64,000 bases of DNA, from contig OZ022344.1 in the NCBI GenBank assembly GCA_963989245.1, forward strand, positions 8,474,810-8,538,809, in the 5' to 3' direction. Shown in pieces: positions 22,900 to 33,965 of this stretch. Source of the DNA: Nansenia antarctica (taxonomy: Eukaryota > Chordata > Actinopteri > Argentiniformes > Microstomatidae). The position numbers were made by a program, and so were the translations under genes. The notes beneath the pieces were generated by a model that was not told the DNA's origin, searched no databases, and saw only the letters and a program-made list of their open reading frames with translations. Positions within the stretch are counted from its first letter, which is position 1. Every line of letters begins with the position of its first letter.

Positions 22900-23172
22900 C
22901 CTAACCCTAACCTTAACCTTAGGCCCAACCCTAACCCTAGGCCTAAACCTAACCCTGACCTTAACCCTAACCCTAACCCTAGGCCTAACCCTAACCTTAA
23001 CCTTAACCTTAACCCTAACCTTAACCCTAACCTTAACCCTGAGCCTAACCTTAACCCTAAGCCTGGGCATAACCCTAACCCTGGCCCTAACCTTAACCCT
23101 AAGCCTGGGCCTTACCCTAACCCTGACCCTAACCTTAACCCTAAGCCTAGGCCTAACCCTAACCTTAACCCT
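22736..23172 (+). repeat. Degenerate telomere-like CCCTAA array within PLE ORF1 (copy 1, left block)
   Basis: Hexamer-based variants of CCCTAA (ACCCTAACCTTA, CCCTAGGC, CCCTGACC) run for about 440 bp. The array continues right of the nested L2 at 25747-25990. It is too degenerate for a functional telomere. Copy 2 left block is 61640-62076. Confidence 0.9.
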
Positions 23173-25746
23173 TCCTCTCTCTCCTTGATTGTTTCCACCT
23201 CACCCAGCACATCAACTTCCCCACCCATGTAAAAGGCCACACACTCGACCTTGTCTGCTCTGCCTCCCTACCCATATCCAACCCCCACCCTCTTCCATTT
23301 CCACTCTCTGACCACCACTGCATCCTCTTCTCTGCCCCCCTGCCCCTACCGCGCCACCCCATCAAACGCACCATCTCTTTCCGTAACATAAAATCTGTCA
23401 ACCCACTCACTCTATCTCAGTCCATATCTTCTGCCCTCCCCACTGACTCCACTCCCACCAACCCGGAAGACTATGCCACCATGCTCAACTCCATTCTCTC
23501 TGACTCCCTTGACTCACTGGCCCCCTTGAAAACCATCACTGTCTCCTTCACCACCTCCTCCCCCTGGTACACCCCTGAACTACGCACCATGAAACAGACC
23601 GGCCGCCAACTAGAAAGACTCCACAACAAAACCCACCTCACTGTCCATGCCGAAGCCTACAAGCACCATATCTCCTCCTACCGTGACGCACTCCAAGCTG
23701 CCAAATCTGCCTACTACTGCAACCTCATCAACACCACCAATCGAAACCCCGCACCCTCTTCTCCACTGTCAAGACACTACTCCAGCCCCCGGACAACAAC
23801 ACAACTTCCTCCCCTGATCTCTGCAACTCCTTTCTCCACGCCTTCAACAGCCAGATCTCCCACATCAACAGCTCACTGACTGCCTCCATCTCCAACTCCA
23901 CCACCCCGCCCCCCCTGCTGTCATCTTCTCCCCTCCTGATTACCCTCCCCCTACTCCTCTCACTACTTTCTCCCCTGTCGACTCCTCCCTCATCACTACT
24001 ATCATCAACGCCTCCAAAACAACCACCTGCTCCCTCGACCCCCTCCCTACCACCCTGACCAAGGCCTGCCTCCCTGCCCTCATCCCCCACCTCACTGCCC
24101 TCGTCAATCAGTCCCTATCCCAAGGCCACGTTCCCTCAAGCTACAAACTTGCCGCTGTCACCCCCATTCTCAAAAAGCCCACTCTTGACCCAGCCAACCT
24201 CTCCAACTACCGCCCCATCTCCAACCTACCATTCTTCTCCAAAACCCTAGAGCGCGCTGTCGCTGCCCAACTTCACTCCCACCTCCAATCCAACAAACTA
24301 TACGAACCCCTTCAATCTGGCTTCCGCCCACATCACAGGGCTGTTTCAGAGTCATCAACGATCTCCTCACCTCCGCTGACTCAGGTGCCCTCAACATCCT
24401 AGTTCTACTAGACCTGAGCGCAGCCTTCGACACAGTGTCCCACTCCATCCTCCTTCAAAGGCTGCGCCAACTGGGTGTTGAGGGCACCGCCCTGGACTGG
24501 CTCACCTCCTACCTCACCAACAGACATCAGTTCATCTCCCTCTCCGGTCACACCTCCTCCTCCTCCTCTGTCACACAGGGGGTCCCACAAGGCTCAGTCC
24601 TCGGCCCCCTGCTCTTCCTCTGCTACACACTCCCCCTCGGTCACATCATCCGCCAATTCAACCTGGACTTCCACTGCTATGCCGACGACACCCAGATCTA
24701 CATCACCACAAACTCCACCCAGAACCCACCCCTCACTCACATCGAAAACTGCATTTCAGCAATAAAAACCTGGCTCACACACAACTTCCTCAAACTCAAC
24801 AGTGAAAAGACCAAAGTCATCCTCATCGGCACCAAATCCACCCTCAATAAAACCGGACCCATCACACTCACCATCGATGACACCACCATCACCCCCTCCC
24901 CCTGGCTCGCAACCTCGGCTTCATCCTGGACCCCACCCTCTCATTTGATCCCCACGTCAGCTCCATCGTCAAGACCTCCTACTTCCACCTCCGCAACATA
25001 GCAAAAATCAGACACTGCCTCTCCCCGTCCGCTGCTGAATCCCTCATCCACGCCTTCATCTCCTCCCGCCTTGACTACTGCAACTCCCTACTCACCGGCA
25101 TCACCTCCCGCTCCCTCCATAGACTCCAGATGGCCCAAACTGCTGCACGCCTCCTTTCAAACACCCGCTCCCGTGACCACATCACTCCTGTCCTCCACTC
25201 TCTCCACTGGCTCCCCATCAAAGAACGCATCCAATTCAAAATCCTCATCCTCACATACAAAGCCCTCCATAGCCTGGCCCCCCCTTACCTGACTGACCTC
25301 CTTCTCCCCCACCGCCCTACCCGTACCCTCCGATCCTCATCCATTGTTCCCCTCACTGTCCCACCCTCAAAACTCAAAGGCTTCAGTCACTGTGCCTTTT
25401 CACGAGCTGCACCCCGCCTCTGGAACTCTCTCCCCCAACCACTCAGAGACTCACCCTCACTTCTCACTTTTAAATCCCACCTCAAAACCTACCTGTTCTC
25501 CCATGCCTACAGCCTCCCCTACCCCTAGCCATCTCCCCTAACCCTGCCACCTCCCTGATATGCATACAGCCTCCCCTACCCCTAACCACCTCCCCTGCCC
25601 CCCCCCCCCTTTCCCCCCCCCCCGTTCGCTGACTCTGTGTTCCATGTTACTTGTTGTTTTTGTGTTTTCCGTATCCCCTATATTGTCAGCATCTTTGAGC
25701 CTCGGAAAAGCGCTATATAAATTCAATGAATTATTATTTATTATTA
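23173..25746 (+). mobile_element. L2/CR1-type LINE inserted in the telomere-like array (copy 1)
   Basis: It is 5'-truncated inside the endonuclease: the first codable part has HVKGHTLDLV and LSDHHCILF. The RT motifs LLDLSAAFDTV, GVPQGSVLGPLLF and CYADDTQIY (24400-24710) follow, then the C-terminal block with HWLPIKERIQFKIL and SRAAPRLWNSLP (to 25528). The 3' end has AAAAGCGCTATATAAATTC and ATT repeats. TTAACCCT at 23165-23172 and 25747-25754 is a possible 8-bp target duplication, although the site is repetitive. Several frameshifts are present. A micro-inversion at 24337-24349 exists only in this copy. Confidence 0.88.
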
Positions 25747-26333
25747 TTAACCCTGAGCCTAACCTTAACCCTAGGCCTAACCCTAACCCTAACCCCAACC
25801 CTAACTCCAGTAAATCTGGCCCTGACCCTAATCCCAACCCTAACCTTAATGGTGACCCTAAACCCAACCCTAATTTTAACTCCAGCCCTAGTACTAATCC
25901 CAACTCCAACTCTAATCCTAATCATAACCCCAGCCCAAGCTCTCACTCTAACCCTAATCTGGGGGAGAATCCTAACCCTAAAAAGACCTTGACATCGGTA
26001 GCACAAGTGCACACCACAGGCCCCCCTGAAATGTTGGAAAGTAGCCTGGTCCTGCATCCAAATTTCAATTTGGAGTTTGAAGACTCTTATCAAGAGGGGC
26101 TGGAAAAGGAGCCTATGGAGAGTGAAAGGAACATGAGGGCAAAGGGAAGTGGGACATTCTGTTCAAATGTGGCGGTTGAGGGATTAGATCTAATATTTCC
26201 AGCCTCACAACCTGGCTGTGAAAGCGAGTACATACCTGTAATTACAGACACAAGACCTGACAAAGGGAAACAGTACTCAACAGTAACAGCAACGAGGTTG
26301 AGAGAACATCTACCTGGAAATAGAGAGGGTTTA
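25747..26333 (+). CDS. PLE ORF1, middle part after the L2 insertion
   Basis: An open frame resumes with CCCTAA-derived Asn/Pro codons to about 25990. A non-repetitive segment of about 115 residues follows (VHTTGPPEMLESSLVL, EGLDLIFPASQPGCESEY). It is stopped by the short inserted element at 26334. No domain is recognised here beyond the linker. Confidence 0.55.
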
Positions 26334-26469
26334 TTGATTGATTGATTGATTGAAAACTTTATTAGAAGATTTGCAGAAGTAGGTACATGAAAGTACATAT
26401 TACATACAAGGTCAACTAACAGGATAAAAACCCAAGAAAGCCACTGGCTTATTTCAATTGGGGTCCTTG
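26334..26469 (-). mobile_element. Short inserted element A (minus orientation)
   Basis: On the minus strand it runs from CAAGGACCCCAATTGAAATA to AATAAAGTTTTCAATCAATC. It has an AATAAA signal and a CAAT tail, like the 3' end of a LINE or a SINE. It is the exact reverse complement of 29164-29296 apart from tail length and breaks PLE ORF1. Confidence 0.75.
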
Positions 26470-27335
26470 GGAGAAGAGAGAGGGGAAGCTGTGGGGAAAG
26501 AAAACTTACCTGCAACACCTAGGGGAAAGAAGGTGACGGATGTTGGATACTTACCTGGAATACCTGAGGGAGGACCTGGGGAAGAAATAGATCACTTATC
26601 AGAAATAGATCAGGAACAGGTTGAGGAATGGGCAGGAGGTTACTTACCAGAAATGGATCGGGGGGAACTGCAGAGGGTATGTCGACAACACCTGAGAGAA
26701 GGATGGCTAAGGGGAGAAAGTTGAACACCAAGGCTAATCAATCTAGGCCTTCTGGTGTACAGGAAGAGAGTAGAGATGTTACCATCTGCCCCATTGTGCA
26801 GAGACCCACCCGACATCAGAAGACCTTCCAGAAATTAGTCCACTGGTCACTGGAGGTGAGGAAGCCTGTACTAGTGGTGGGAGACTCCAATCTATCGAGA
26901 ATCCCAAGATACAATTTCCCACTGGTACAAAAAGACAGCTTCCCAGGGGCCCAAATACACCACCTAAAGGCTATACTGGATAAACTAGATCCGTGTCCTT
27001 TGACCCATAAGGTGGTGTTATCAGTGGGCTTGAACAACTGCCTCAGGGGAAACCTTTTGAGCACGACCCAAAAGCAATTCCAACAGCTAGTGTCAACAGC
27101 AAAGAGGATTTTTCCTCAGGCTGAAGTGTTCATTCCCCTGGTGCAATGTTCAAAAAAATTGACACCTCATGTGGGGGTCTTGGCGGACCAAATGAATCAG
27201 TACCTCCAAGTCTCCTATAGAGTACTGAGGGGGATAGACGACAGCCAATTTAAGACTGAATCCAACGATCCAGTCCACTGGACAGCGGGGACTGCCAGTA
27301 AAATTCTAAATGAATGGATGGCTCAATTAAACTGA
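26470..27335 (+). CDS. PLE ORF1, C-terminal SGNH-hydrolase domain
   Basis: The clear domain lies at about 26850-27310. Block I is VLVVGDSNLSRIP (nucleophile Ser), Gly may be in FPGAQ, block III is SVGLNNC (Asn), and block V is DPVHW (Asp-x-x-His). This is the Ser-Gly-Asn-His set of GDSL/SGNH esterases, a fold known in ORF1 of some CR1-type LINEs. The stop at 27333-27335 overlaps the start of ORF2 by 22 bp. Upstream, the frame 26458-26724 (GGYLPEMDRGEL) may be the original linker shifted by a small indel. The likely role is hydrolysis of lipid or ester, or RNP targeting; this is inferred from LINE ORF1 esterases only. Confidence 0.7.
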
Positions 27336-30206
27336 GAATGGGGGGACAGAGTGATTTTATCCCCAGAACTTCTAATGTCTTGAACCTAGCACTTACGTTT
27401 ATGCCTGAAGAGGCAGAACTTACCCTTTTAGAGAGGGGCCTTTTATTTATTCCAAATCCACTGGCAAGTAGCAAACAGGACCTACAGAGGGACCTCCATA
27501 GTTTTCATAGACGTGTTAAATTATTGGACCACTTCAATTACACCCTGGATTCAGCCCGTGAACCATTCACCAAATCCTCACACTGGGAGCCTAAATGGGA
27601 CTCGGTTTCCGAACCCATTAAAGAGTTGATAAGGGAGGATAAACAAGGGTTGGAGAGGGTTGATTTTAGAAGAATTACAAAACAAAACCTGTCGAAAGAA
27701 GAGAGAAAAGCATTAAAACAACAACAAAATAACTAGTGTTGTTCCGATACCGATACTAGTATCGGCATGGCCACCGATACGCACAAAAATGCTGGTATCG
27801 GTATCGGCGAGTACTAACATTTTTTTATTTTTAAAAAATAAATAAAAATGTAAGTACTAAAGTTATTTTGTTTGTAAATGTTCACTTGCTGTTGCACTAC
27901 TACTACGACTGTTTTATATCTTAAATGGACATTGCACTGATTGGCATCTGTGAGAGCCACATTTCAGGTTTTATAAGGGGTTGATTTTCTTGTCACCATA
28001 CCAGGTAGACAATAAAAAAAAGTTCTATAGCATTCACTCTCTGTTGGTATTTTTTCCTGTTTTACAAAGGTTTTGAGCAGTGCCAGACTAAGTGTTAGCA
28101 ATAATTTTACATCGAGGTGAGTATGCGGCTCAAAAAACATGTTTTTTTGTTTTGTTTTTTCAAACGCCGTGGTATCGGATCGGTACTCTGTATCGGCAAG
28201 TACTGCACGGTCAGGTATCGGTATCGGTATCGGGATCAAAAAATGGTATCGGAACAACACTAAAAATAACCAAGATATAGTTATTAAACCTGCGGACAAG
28301 GGATCAAAAATTATTATTATGGATAAAAATCAATATTTAACAGAAGCAAATCGACAACTCAACAACAAGAAACACTACTTACCTTTAAGTGGGTCAATCC
28401 AAGTAGAGACGCAGCAAAAGATCAGGGCGATCCTGGAAAACCTATATGAGGAAAGAGTGATTTCAGCAAAACAAAAGGCCTACCTGTTTGGTGAGAACCC
28501 TCCACGCTGCCGAAAATTCTATCTTTTACCTAAAACCCATAAGGATCCAGCGACATGGACGGTTCCCCATCAGGTCCCTGTAGGCAGGCCAATTGTCTCA
28601 GACTGTGGCAGTGAATCCTACAGGATTGCAGAGTTTATTGATTTCTTTCTTAATCCCCTTTCCCAGAAACACGATAGTTATATTAAGGACACTTATGATT
28701 TTGTAGAAAAAGTTAGAAAAATGGAGGTGCCAGATGGTTCTTTTTTGTTTTCGATTGATATCGACTCTTTATATACAAATATAGACACTCGGTTAGGCCT
28801 GAATGCAGTTAGGGAATTATTTAGAAGAAATCCGCACCCGAGGAGACCAGATGAGGCCCTTCTCATATTATTGGAGTTGGGTCTCACAAGGAATGACTTT
28901 GAGTTTGACTCTAAGTTTTATCTGCAGGTGCATGGGACTGCTATGGGGAAGAAGTTTGCTCCAGCCTATGCAAACATCTACATGGCAGATTGGGAGCAGA
29001 CTGTCTTCCCCAAATGCGTCAAACTTCCAGATGTGTACATCAGATATCTGGATGACATTTTTGGAGTTTGGTCACACTCTGAGGCGGATTTCAGGGAATT
29101 TATAGCTGTGCTTAATGGCCACCATGAATCGATTACAGTGAAATATAATTTACATAACGTAATCAAGGACCCCAATTGAAATAAGCCAGTGGCTTTCTTG
29201 GGTTTTTATCCTGTTAGTTGACCTTGTATGTAATATGTACTTTCATGTACCTACTTCTGCAAATCTTCTAATAAAGTTTTCAATCAATCAATCAATACAA
29301 AAACAAAAAATTGAGTTTTTGGATACTGAGGTCTATAAAGAGGAGGGGGCTCGGAGGTTGGGAACGAGGGTGTTCTTCAAGCCGACGGACACTCATGCCC
29401 TACTGCACAAATCCAGTTACCACCCTAGACACACCTATAGGGGAATTGTAAAATCTCAATTAATAGGGTTCCATCGGATTTGTGCAGTGGAGGCGGATGT
29501 CCAGTCGGCAACCAGAACCCTCTTCCAAGCCCTGCTACCCAGGGGATATAGCAGGACTTTCCTCCGGACCATCAAAGCTGAGGTCCAGCTAAACTTTAGT
29601 AGGGGGGATAGACCTGCAAAAGAAGGGGACAATTGCAGGATAATTCCTTTTGTTTCCACGTTCTCCCCATCCTCGATGGAACTTAATAAAATTATTAAAA
29701 TCCAATGTAAAAGGACTCAAGATATCGTCGAACCGCTGGTGGATTTTAAAATCATTGCAGCCTTTAGGAGGAATACAAATATACAAGATTTGCTAGTACA
29801 TGCAGCATTAAAAATTGATAAACAAGATAAACTAAAAAGACATTTAAAAACACCAAAATACATTACGAACATATATACAGACAAAGGGGCTCCAATCTGG
29901 AATGTTCTGGGTTTGGAGTCCTCAAACCTGGTATATGGAATAAAATGTGGGGTCTGTTCTAAATGGTACATTGGTGAAACTAAGAACAAACTTTGTGAAC
30001 GTTTAAAACAGCACCTTTACAGGGTAAATCGTATTGAGGAATCCACCCTACTGTACGAACATTTTAGAGATCATGGTAGGGAGAATCTCCTGATTGTAGG
30101 CCTGGAATCTGGAACCTGTTGGTCAAAAAGACAGAGAATGATGAGGGAAAGACACTGGATTAAAGAACTAAACACAATTTCACCCAGTGGTTTAAATGAC
30201 ATATAA
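27314..30206 (+). CDS. PLE ORF2: reverse transcriptase and GIY-YIG endonuclease, interrupted
   Basis: Starts with ATG at 27314, inside ORF1. The N-terminal part (27350-27733) has LTFMPEEAELTLLERGL, a typical PLE segment. A MITE interrupts at 27734-28262. The frame resumes at 28271 with DIVIKPADKGSKIIIMD, then FYLLPKTHKDP, GRPIVSDCGS, FSIDIDSLYTNI, GTAMGKKFAPAYANI and the catalytic YLDDIFG (about 29046). A short element interrupts at 29164-29296. The rest has KIEFLDTEVYK and, at about 29930-30150, the GIY-YIG nuclease (LVYGIKCGVC, KWYIGETKNKL). The stop is at 30204-30206. RT plus GIY-YIG is diagnostic of Penelope-like elements. Confidence 0.88.
27734..28262. mobile_element. hAT-type MITE in PLE ORF2
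   Basis: Inverted ends TAGTGTTGTTCCGATACC and GGTATCGGAACAACACTA are flanked by a perfect 8-bp duplication AAAATAAC (27726-27733 and 28263-28270). Many CGATAC/GTATCG phrases lie inside. No transposase is seen. Confidence 0.95.
29164..29296 (+). mobile_element. Short inserted element B (plus orientation)
   Basis: Runs from CAAGGACCCCAATTGAAATA to AATAAAGTTTTCAATCAATC. Same sequence as element A in reverse. It interrupts ORF2 between the RT and the endonuclease. Confidence 0.75.
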
Positions 30207-30233
30207 AAACTTACCTCTCATTTAATATGTACA
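30117..30233 (+). repeat. PLE 3' end matching the upstream pseudo-LTR
   Basis: 117 bp shared with 20663-20779. The next bases (CTGAAAAAAAAAGTA) belong to another repeat. Confidence 0.9.
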
Positions 30234-30279
30234 CTGAAAAAAAAAGTATTTTGAATTTACTTGATTTTAATGTGCACAT

Positions 30280-30423
30280 CAGTCCCACATGATCAGAATA
30301 TGGGCAACTGATGTAATTATTTCTTGTCAAACCAAAGTATCTCATTCAGATCAGTCCCACATGATCAGAATATGGGCAACTGATCTAATTATTTCTTGTC
30401 AAACCAAAGTATCTCATTCACAT
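30280..30423. repeat. Two 72-bp tandem units
   Basis: CAGTCCCACATGATCAGAAT starts at 30280 and 30352. The units differ at about two positions. They lie just right of the PLE in a repeat that starts CACTGAAAAAAAAAGTA. Confidence 0.9.
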
Positions 30424-31357
30424 TAGACTGCTTAAAATAATTATGTTGATGCAACATAATATTTGTCAGTTATTGTAATATCAATGTATTGTGTAATGTT
30501 TAAGTAATTTCATCTTGTCCACGGTACCTGATTTTCAACTCTAACACCAACTTGATTTCTTAATGCCAAATTATTCAAAGGTATTTTGTAACTTTAAAGC
30601 AATTTCATTATGTCCCTGGTAGCCAAGTTAGGTCAGTAAATCAAACTTGATTTGTTAAAGTTAATTCTATACAAATGTATTGTAGACATCGGTTCTGTTT
30701 AAGTGTGTGCAAATACAAAATAATAAATGTAAAATAACTGATTTGCATTGATGAAAAAAGGCAGAGTCAGTTCTGTACAAAAACTTGCTACATTTATTTT
30801 TGTAACACATTTTAACAGGTCAATCATGAGAAAAAAGTTAGCCAAAAAAGTGCACGAGAGAGAGAGACAGCAGGAGAGTAACAGGAATTGAGTAACAGGA
30901 ATTGCTCTATAATGGACTACATGTCTCTGACTTTCACTGAGAGCCTGTTTTTTAACACGTCACAATCATGAAAAAAAAGTGCAAATAGACAAATACAAAA
31001 TATTGTGAACTGGTACCACAAACAGTGCATTAACAAGAGCAAATACAATACTGCAGCTGTTTTTAAAGTGATGTTCAGAGAAAGACAGAGGATTTGCTCT
31101 ATAATGGACGATGCACGAGCGAGAGATAGGGGGTACAGGCTCTATAATAGAGAATGAACTGAGCACCAAATATCCAACAAGAGTGTAACAGGAATTGCTC
31201 TATAATGGACTACATGTAACAATCACGGCACTAAAACACGTCACAATCATGTAAGAAAGTGCAAATAGCCAAATACTAAATATTGTGAACTGGTACCACA
31301 AACAGTGCATTAACAAAGCAAATACAATACTGCATCTGTTTTTAAAGTCTCTGACTT
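30424..31357. repeat. AT-rich region with a diverged tandem duplication
   Basis: A block with GCTCTATAATGGACTACATG, GTGAACTGGTACCACAAACA and TGCATTAACAA occurs at about 30897-31078 and again at 31192-31350. The first copy also holds a duplicate of the sequence around the SAMD3-like stop (TCTGACTTTCACTGA near 30927). It is probably duplicated 3' UTR. No other gene is seen. Confidence 0.7.
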
Positions 31358-32006
31358 TCACTGAAGGAGCCTGTTTTTTAGAGTGAGTGCTTTGTTTGAA
31401 AGTTTACGTCCTTCCAGTTCCATGAAGATCTTTTGGACTACCTCAAAAGTGTAGCGGAGGTCAGCAGGGTAGCTGAGGTTCAGGGCATACATCAGTCCGA
31501 ACAGCATAGCAGCAGCTAATGCTACATTATCCAGATCTTGCAATACCTTGACGCCTTCAAGGACAATTCCAATGTCCTGTGGTTCATCACTTGAAGCATG
31601 TTCTTTAAGAACATAAATCCCCACAGTGGTGTCTTCTAAGGCCTCGTTGATGGCGTTTTCATCCATGCCCTGTACAAAACAGACAAAGGTAAGTAAATAA
31701 AGGTAGGTAAATAAGACCTATTAACCAAGCCCTATCAAGAAAATAATAAATACATATTAAATTGGGCAGACAGTGATAAGGTAGACAGATAAGGTAAGGT
31801 GAAAGTTAAAATCAATTAATCGTTTCAGCCCAAGTGACCCACGTGATCAAGTAGGAAAACAAGAGAAGAGTGGAAGATAAAGGGAAAAGATAAGCACTGA
31901 TTCATGTACATACCACATATTCCTGCACAAGGGTTTCTGGATCTTCACCCATGTAGATAGAGACTCCCTTCAGGATGCACTCTCGTCCAGCATTTACATC
32001 ATCACT
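31358..32006 (-). pseudogene. SAMD3-like family gene, last two exons only
   Basis: The penultimate exon is 32006-31914 (93 nt, starting Ser-Asp-Asp and encoding RECILKGVSIYMGEDPETLV) and the last exon is 31669-31358 (TTVGIYVLKEHASSDE, IGIVLEGVKVLQDL, LRYTFEVVQKIFMELEG, ending NRLLQ). Exon size, phase and sequence match exons D and E of the gene at 5317-10891, so this is a diverged paralogue. Exons A-C are not found to its right; a LINE fragment, a TIR element and the SUN-type gene lie there. It is either a truncated gene or has distant 5' exons. Confidence 0.75.
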
Positions 32007-32361
32007 CTGAAAGGACATTTTCTTGATTAGTGTCTTAATTCAGCCCCTGTGCTTTATTTTAAAGTCAACTACTGATGTAAACAGTCATATGGGTACATAT
32101 TTCTCTGAGAATATAACACCAGTGATTCTTACGATGGTACAAGCCTTGCTGTGAGCTCCAAATCATGTAGGAAGGAGATTGACAGGAAAGAGAAAGAAAG
32201 AGGAGGTCGACAAATTATATAAAGATAAGAGGAAAAGTAAAACCTGAGACATAGATGCACAAATAGTGGAAGGGGGGAAAAAAGACTCATGGCCTCCCTG
32301 GCTTTCCATACATGGTGTATGCCTTTCTTGCCAATACATTTTGTAGCAAATAAAACATTCT
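32007..32361. other. Non-coding, intron-like sequence
   Basis: AT-rich with no recognised element, between the orphan SAMD3-like exon and the LINE fragment. Confidence 0.5.
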
Positions 32362-33530
32362 ATGTGCATGGATCAAGGACTTCCTGACCGACCGCCCCCA
32401 GAGGGTGCGGGTGGGCTCCCACACCTCCACAGCCCTCAGACTCAGCACTGGGTCCCCCCAGGGCTGCGTGCTAAGCCCCATCCTCTACAACCTCTACACC
32501 TACGCTGCATCTCGGGGGGGGACGAGGCGGCGTACAGGGATGAGGTAGAGCAACTGAGCAAGCTGTGCAAGGTTAACAACCTGCTGCTGAACAAGTCAAA
32601 GACCCAGGAAATCATCGTGGACTTCAGGAGGAAAAAGTCTGAGATCCAGCCCCTGCTCATCGACGGAGAGAGCGTGGAGAGAGTCTCAGCCCTCCGATTC
32701 CTGGGGGTGCACATACAGGATGACCTGTCCTGGAAGAACAACACAGCAGCCACCATCAAGAAGGCACAACAGCGGCTCTACTTCCTGAGAGTCCTCAGGA
32801 AGGAACACAACAAGCAGGAGATAATGGTGGCCTACTACCGCGGCGCAGTGGAGAGCATCCTCACCTACGGCATCTGCAACTGGTTCTCCAGCTGCACAAC
32901 CGCGGAGAGAAATGCGCTACAGAGAGTCGTGAGAACAGCCCAGAAGATCACCGGCGCCCCCCTCCCCTCTCTGGAAGAGCTGTACAACACACGCTGTCTC
33001 AGGAAGGCCTCCAAGATCTCCAGAGACCCAACCCACCCTGGGTACGAACACTTTGCCCGGCTGCCCTCGAAAAGGCGGTACAGGACCATGGCCGCAAGGA
33101 CAAACAGACTGAAGCACAGCTTCTACCCCAGGGCCATCCAGGCCCTGAACACAGCAAAGACCTAGGTTCTGGGCCCTGGTCAGTCTGGACGGATTGATGG
33201 CAGCTGCTGGACTGAAAAAATCAGGTGCAGTGCTGAGGCACAAATATGTACATTTCAAGCCTGCAAACTGCGACACTTCAAATGAATGTGCAATAACACT
33301 ATGTGCAATATGACAACCCTAGTCGTCTATCTGTACAGTATAGTATAGTGGATAGTGTACATAGCCTTTATTTATGTAAACCAGCTCCTTCCCTTCTTGT
33401 GTGTTTTTTAGTTTTTTTGTTTTTTTTTCTTTCCTAGCACAAGGGGAGCCACCCCTCCTAAATTTCGTTGTTTGGTACCTGTACTATAGCAATGACAATA
33501 AAGACCATTCATTCATTCATTCATTCATTC
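32362..33530 (+). mobile_element. CR1/Rex-type LINE, 3' fragment with deletion
   Basis: It starts in the RT (KDFLTDRPQRVRVG and SPQGCVLSPILYNLYT in one frame), then jumps to DEAAYRDEVEQLSKLCK, so the part with the catalytic ADD box is missing. The C-terminal block (FLGVHIQDDLSW, QQRLYFLRVLRK, AQKITGAPLPSLEELYNTRC, HPGYEHFARLPS) is open to a stop at 33163. The 3' UTR ends with ACAATAAAG and ATTC repeats (33507-33530). Confidence 0.85.
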
Positions 33531-33965
33531 TACAATTAAGCAGTAACAGACTTGATGTCATGCTTTACCGTGGTTATTGGCACGGCTGAGGTGCGGTTAT
33601 AGGCACAATGCAAAGTGGAGTGCCACCATCTGAGTCAGGTTAGTAATGCTCCATCACATGTTTTAAATCTATTACACAGTGAATCTTAAACTGAAGCTTG
33701 ACTTTAAAGCAACCCAACGTAAGTTTCATGTAGTTCTTTCACTCGTAACTCGGGCTGTGGGGGTGCTAGAGACGGGAGCCAATTTGTGCTCCTAAGTCCC
33801 CTGAAGACGTACAAACAAACTGCACGTTGATACGACCTTCCTAGCTGGAGATATGGCCGCACTTCACAAAAACCTCAACAACAAAAAAATGGCGCAAATT
33901 AAAGCGCAATCGCAATATCTGTCAGAATAATCACAATTAGATTTTTTGCCCAAATCGTGCAGCCC
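33531..33965. other. Non-coding stretch with a MITE-like end
   Basis: No gene. The phrase CCCAAATCGTGCAGCCCTA at 33950-33968, preceded by AATCGCAATATC, resembles the end of a fish hAT MITE, but no partner was found. Confidence 0.45.

Larger units (their letters stand above)
20663..30233 (+). mobile_element. Penelope-like element with SGNH and GIY-YIG domains, interrupted (copy 1)
   Basis: The element starts with a 117-bp piece (20663-20779) of its own 3' end (30117-30233), the tandem or pseudo-LTR layout known for Penelope-like elements. In order follow a leader with a hammerhead-like motif (about 21518-21555), ORF1 (22216 onward) with an N-terminal helical domain, a telomere-like repeat read as Asn/Pro codons and an SGNH-hydrolase domain (26628-27335), and then ORF2 (27314-30206) with RT and GIY-YIG endonuclease. 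Later insertions are an L2 LINE (23173-25746), a 529-bp MITE (27734-28262) and two identical short elements in opposite orientation (26334-26469, 29164-29296). The copy is dead as it stands. The first part is repeated at 59580-64000. Confidence 0.88.

Noticed and set aside
22636..23070. Minus-strand Arg/Val-rich frame
   Set aside because: It is the antisense reading of the CCCTAA-like array.
22736..23172. A real telomere or chromosome end
   Set aside because: The repeats are degenerate, contain CCCTAGG and CCCTGA variants, and lie inside a retroelement with sequence on both sides.
26628..27335. A host SGNH/GDSL esterase gene
   Set aside because: It sits between PLE segments, overlaps PLE ORF2 by 22 bp, and has no introns or promoter of its own.
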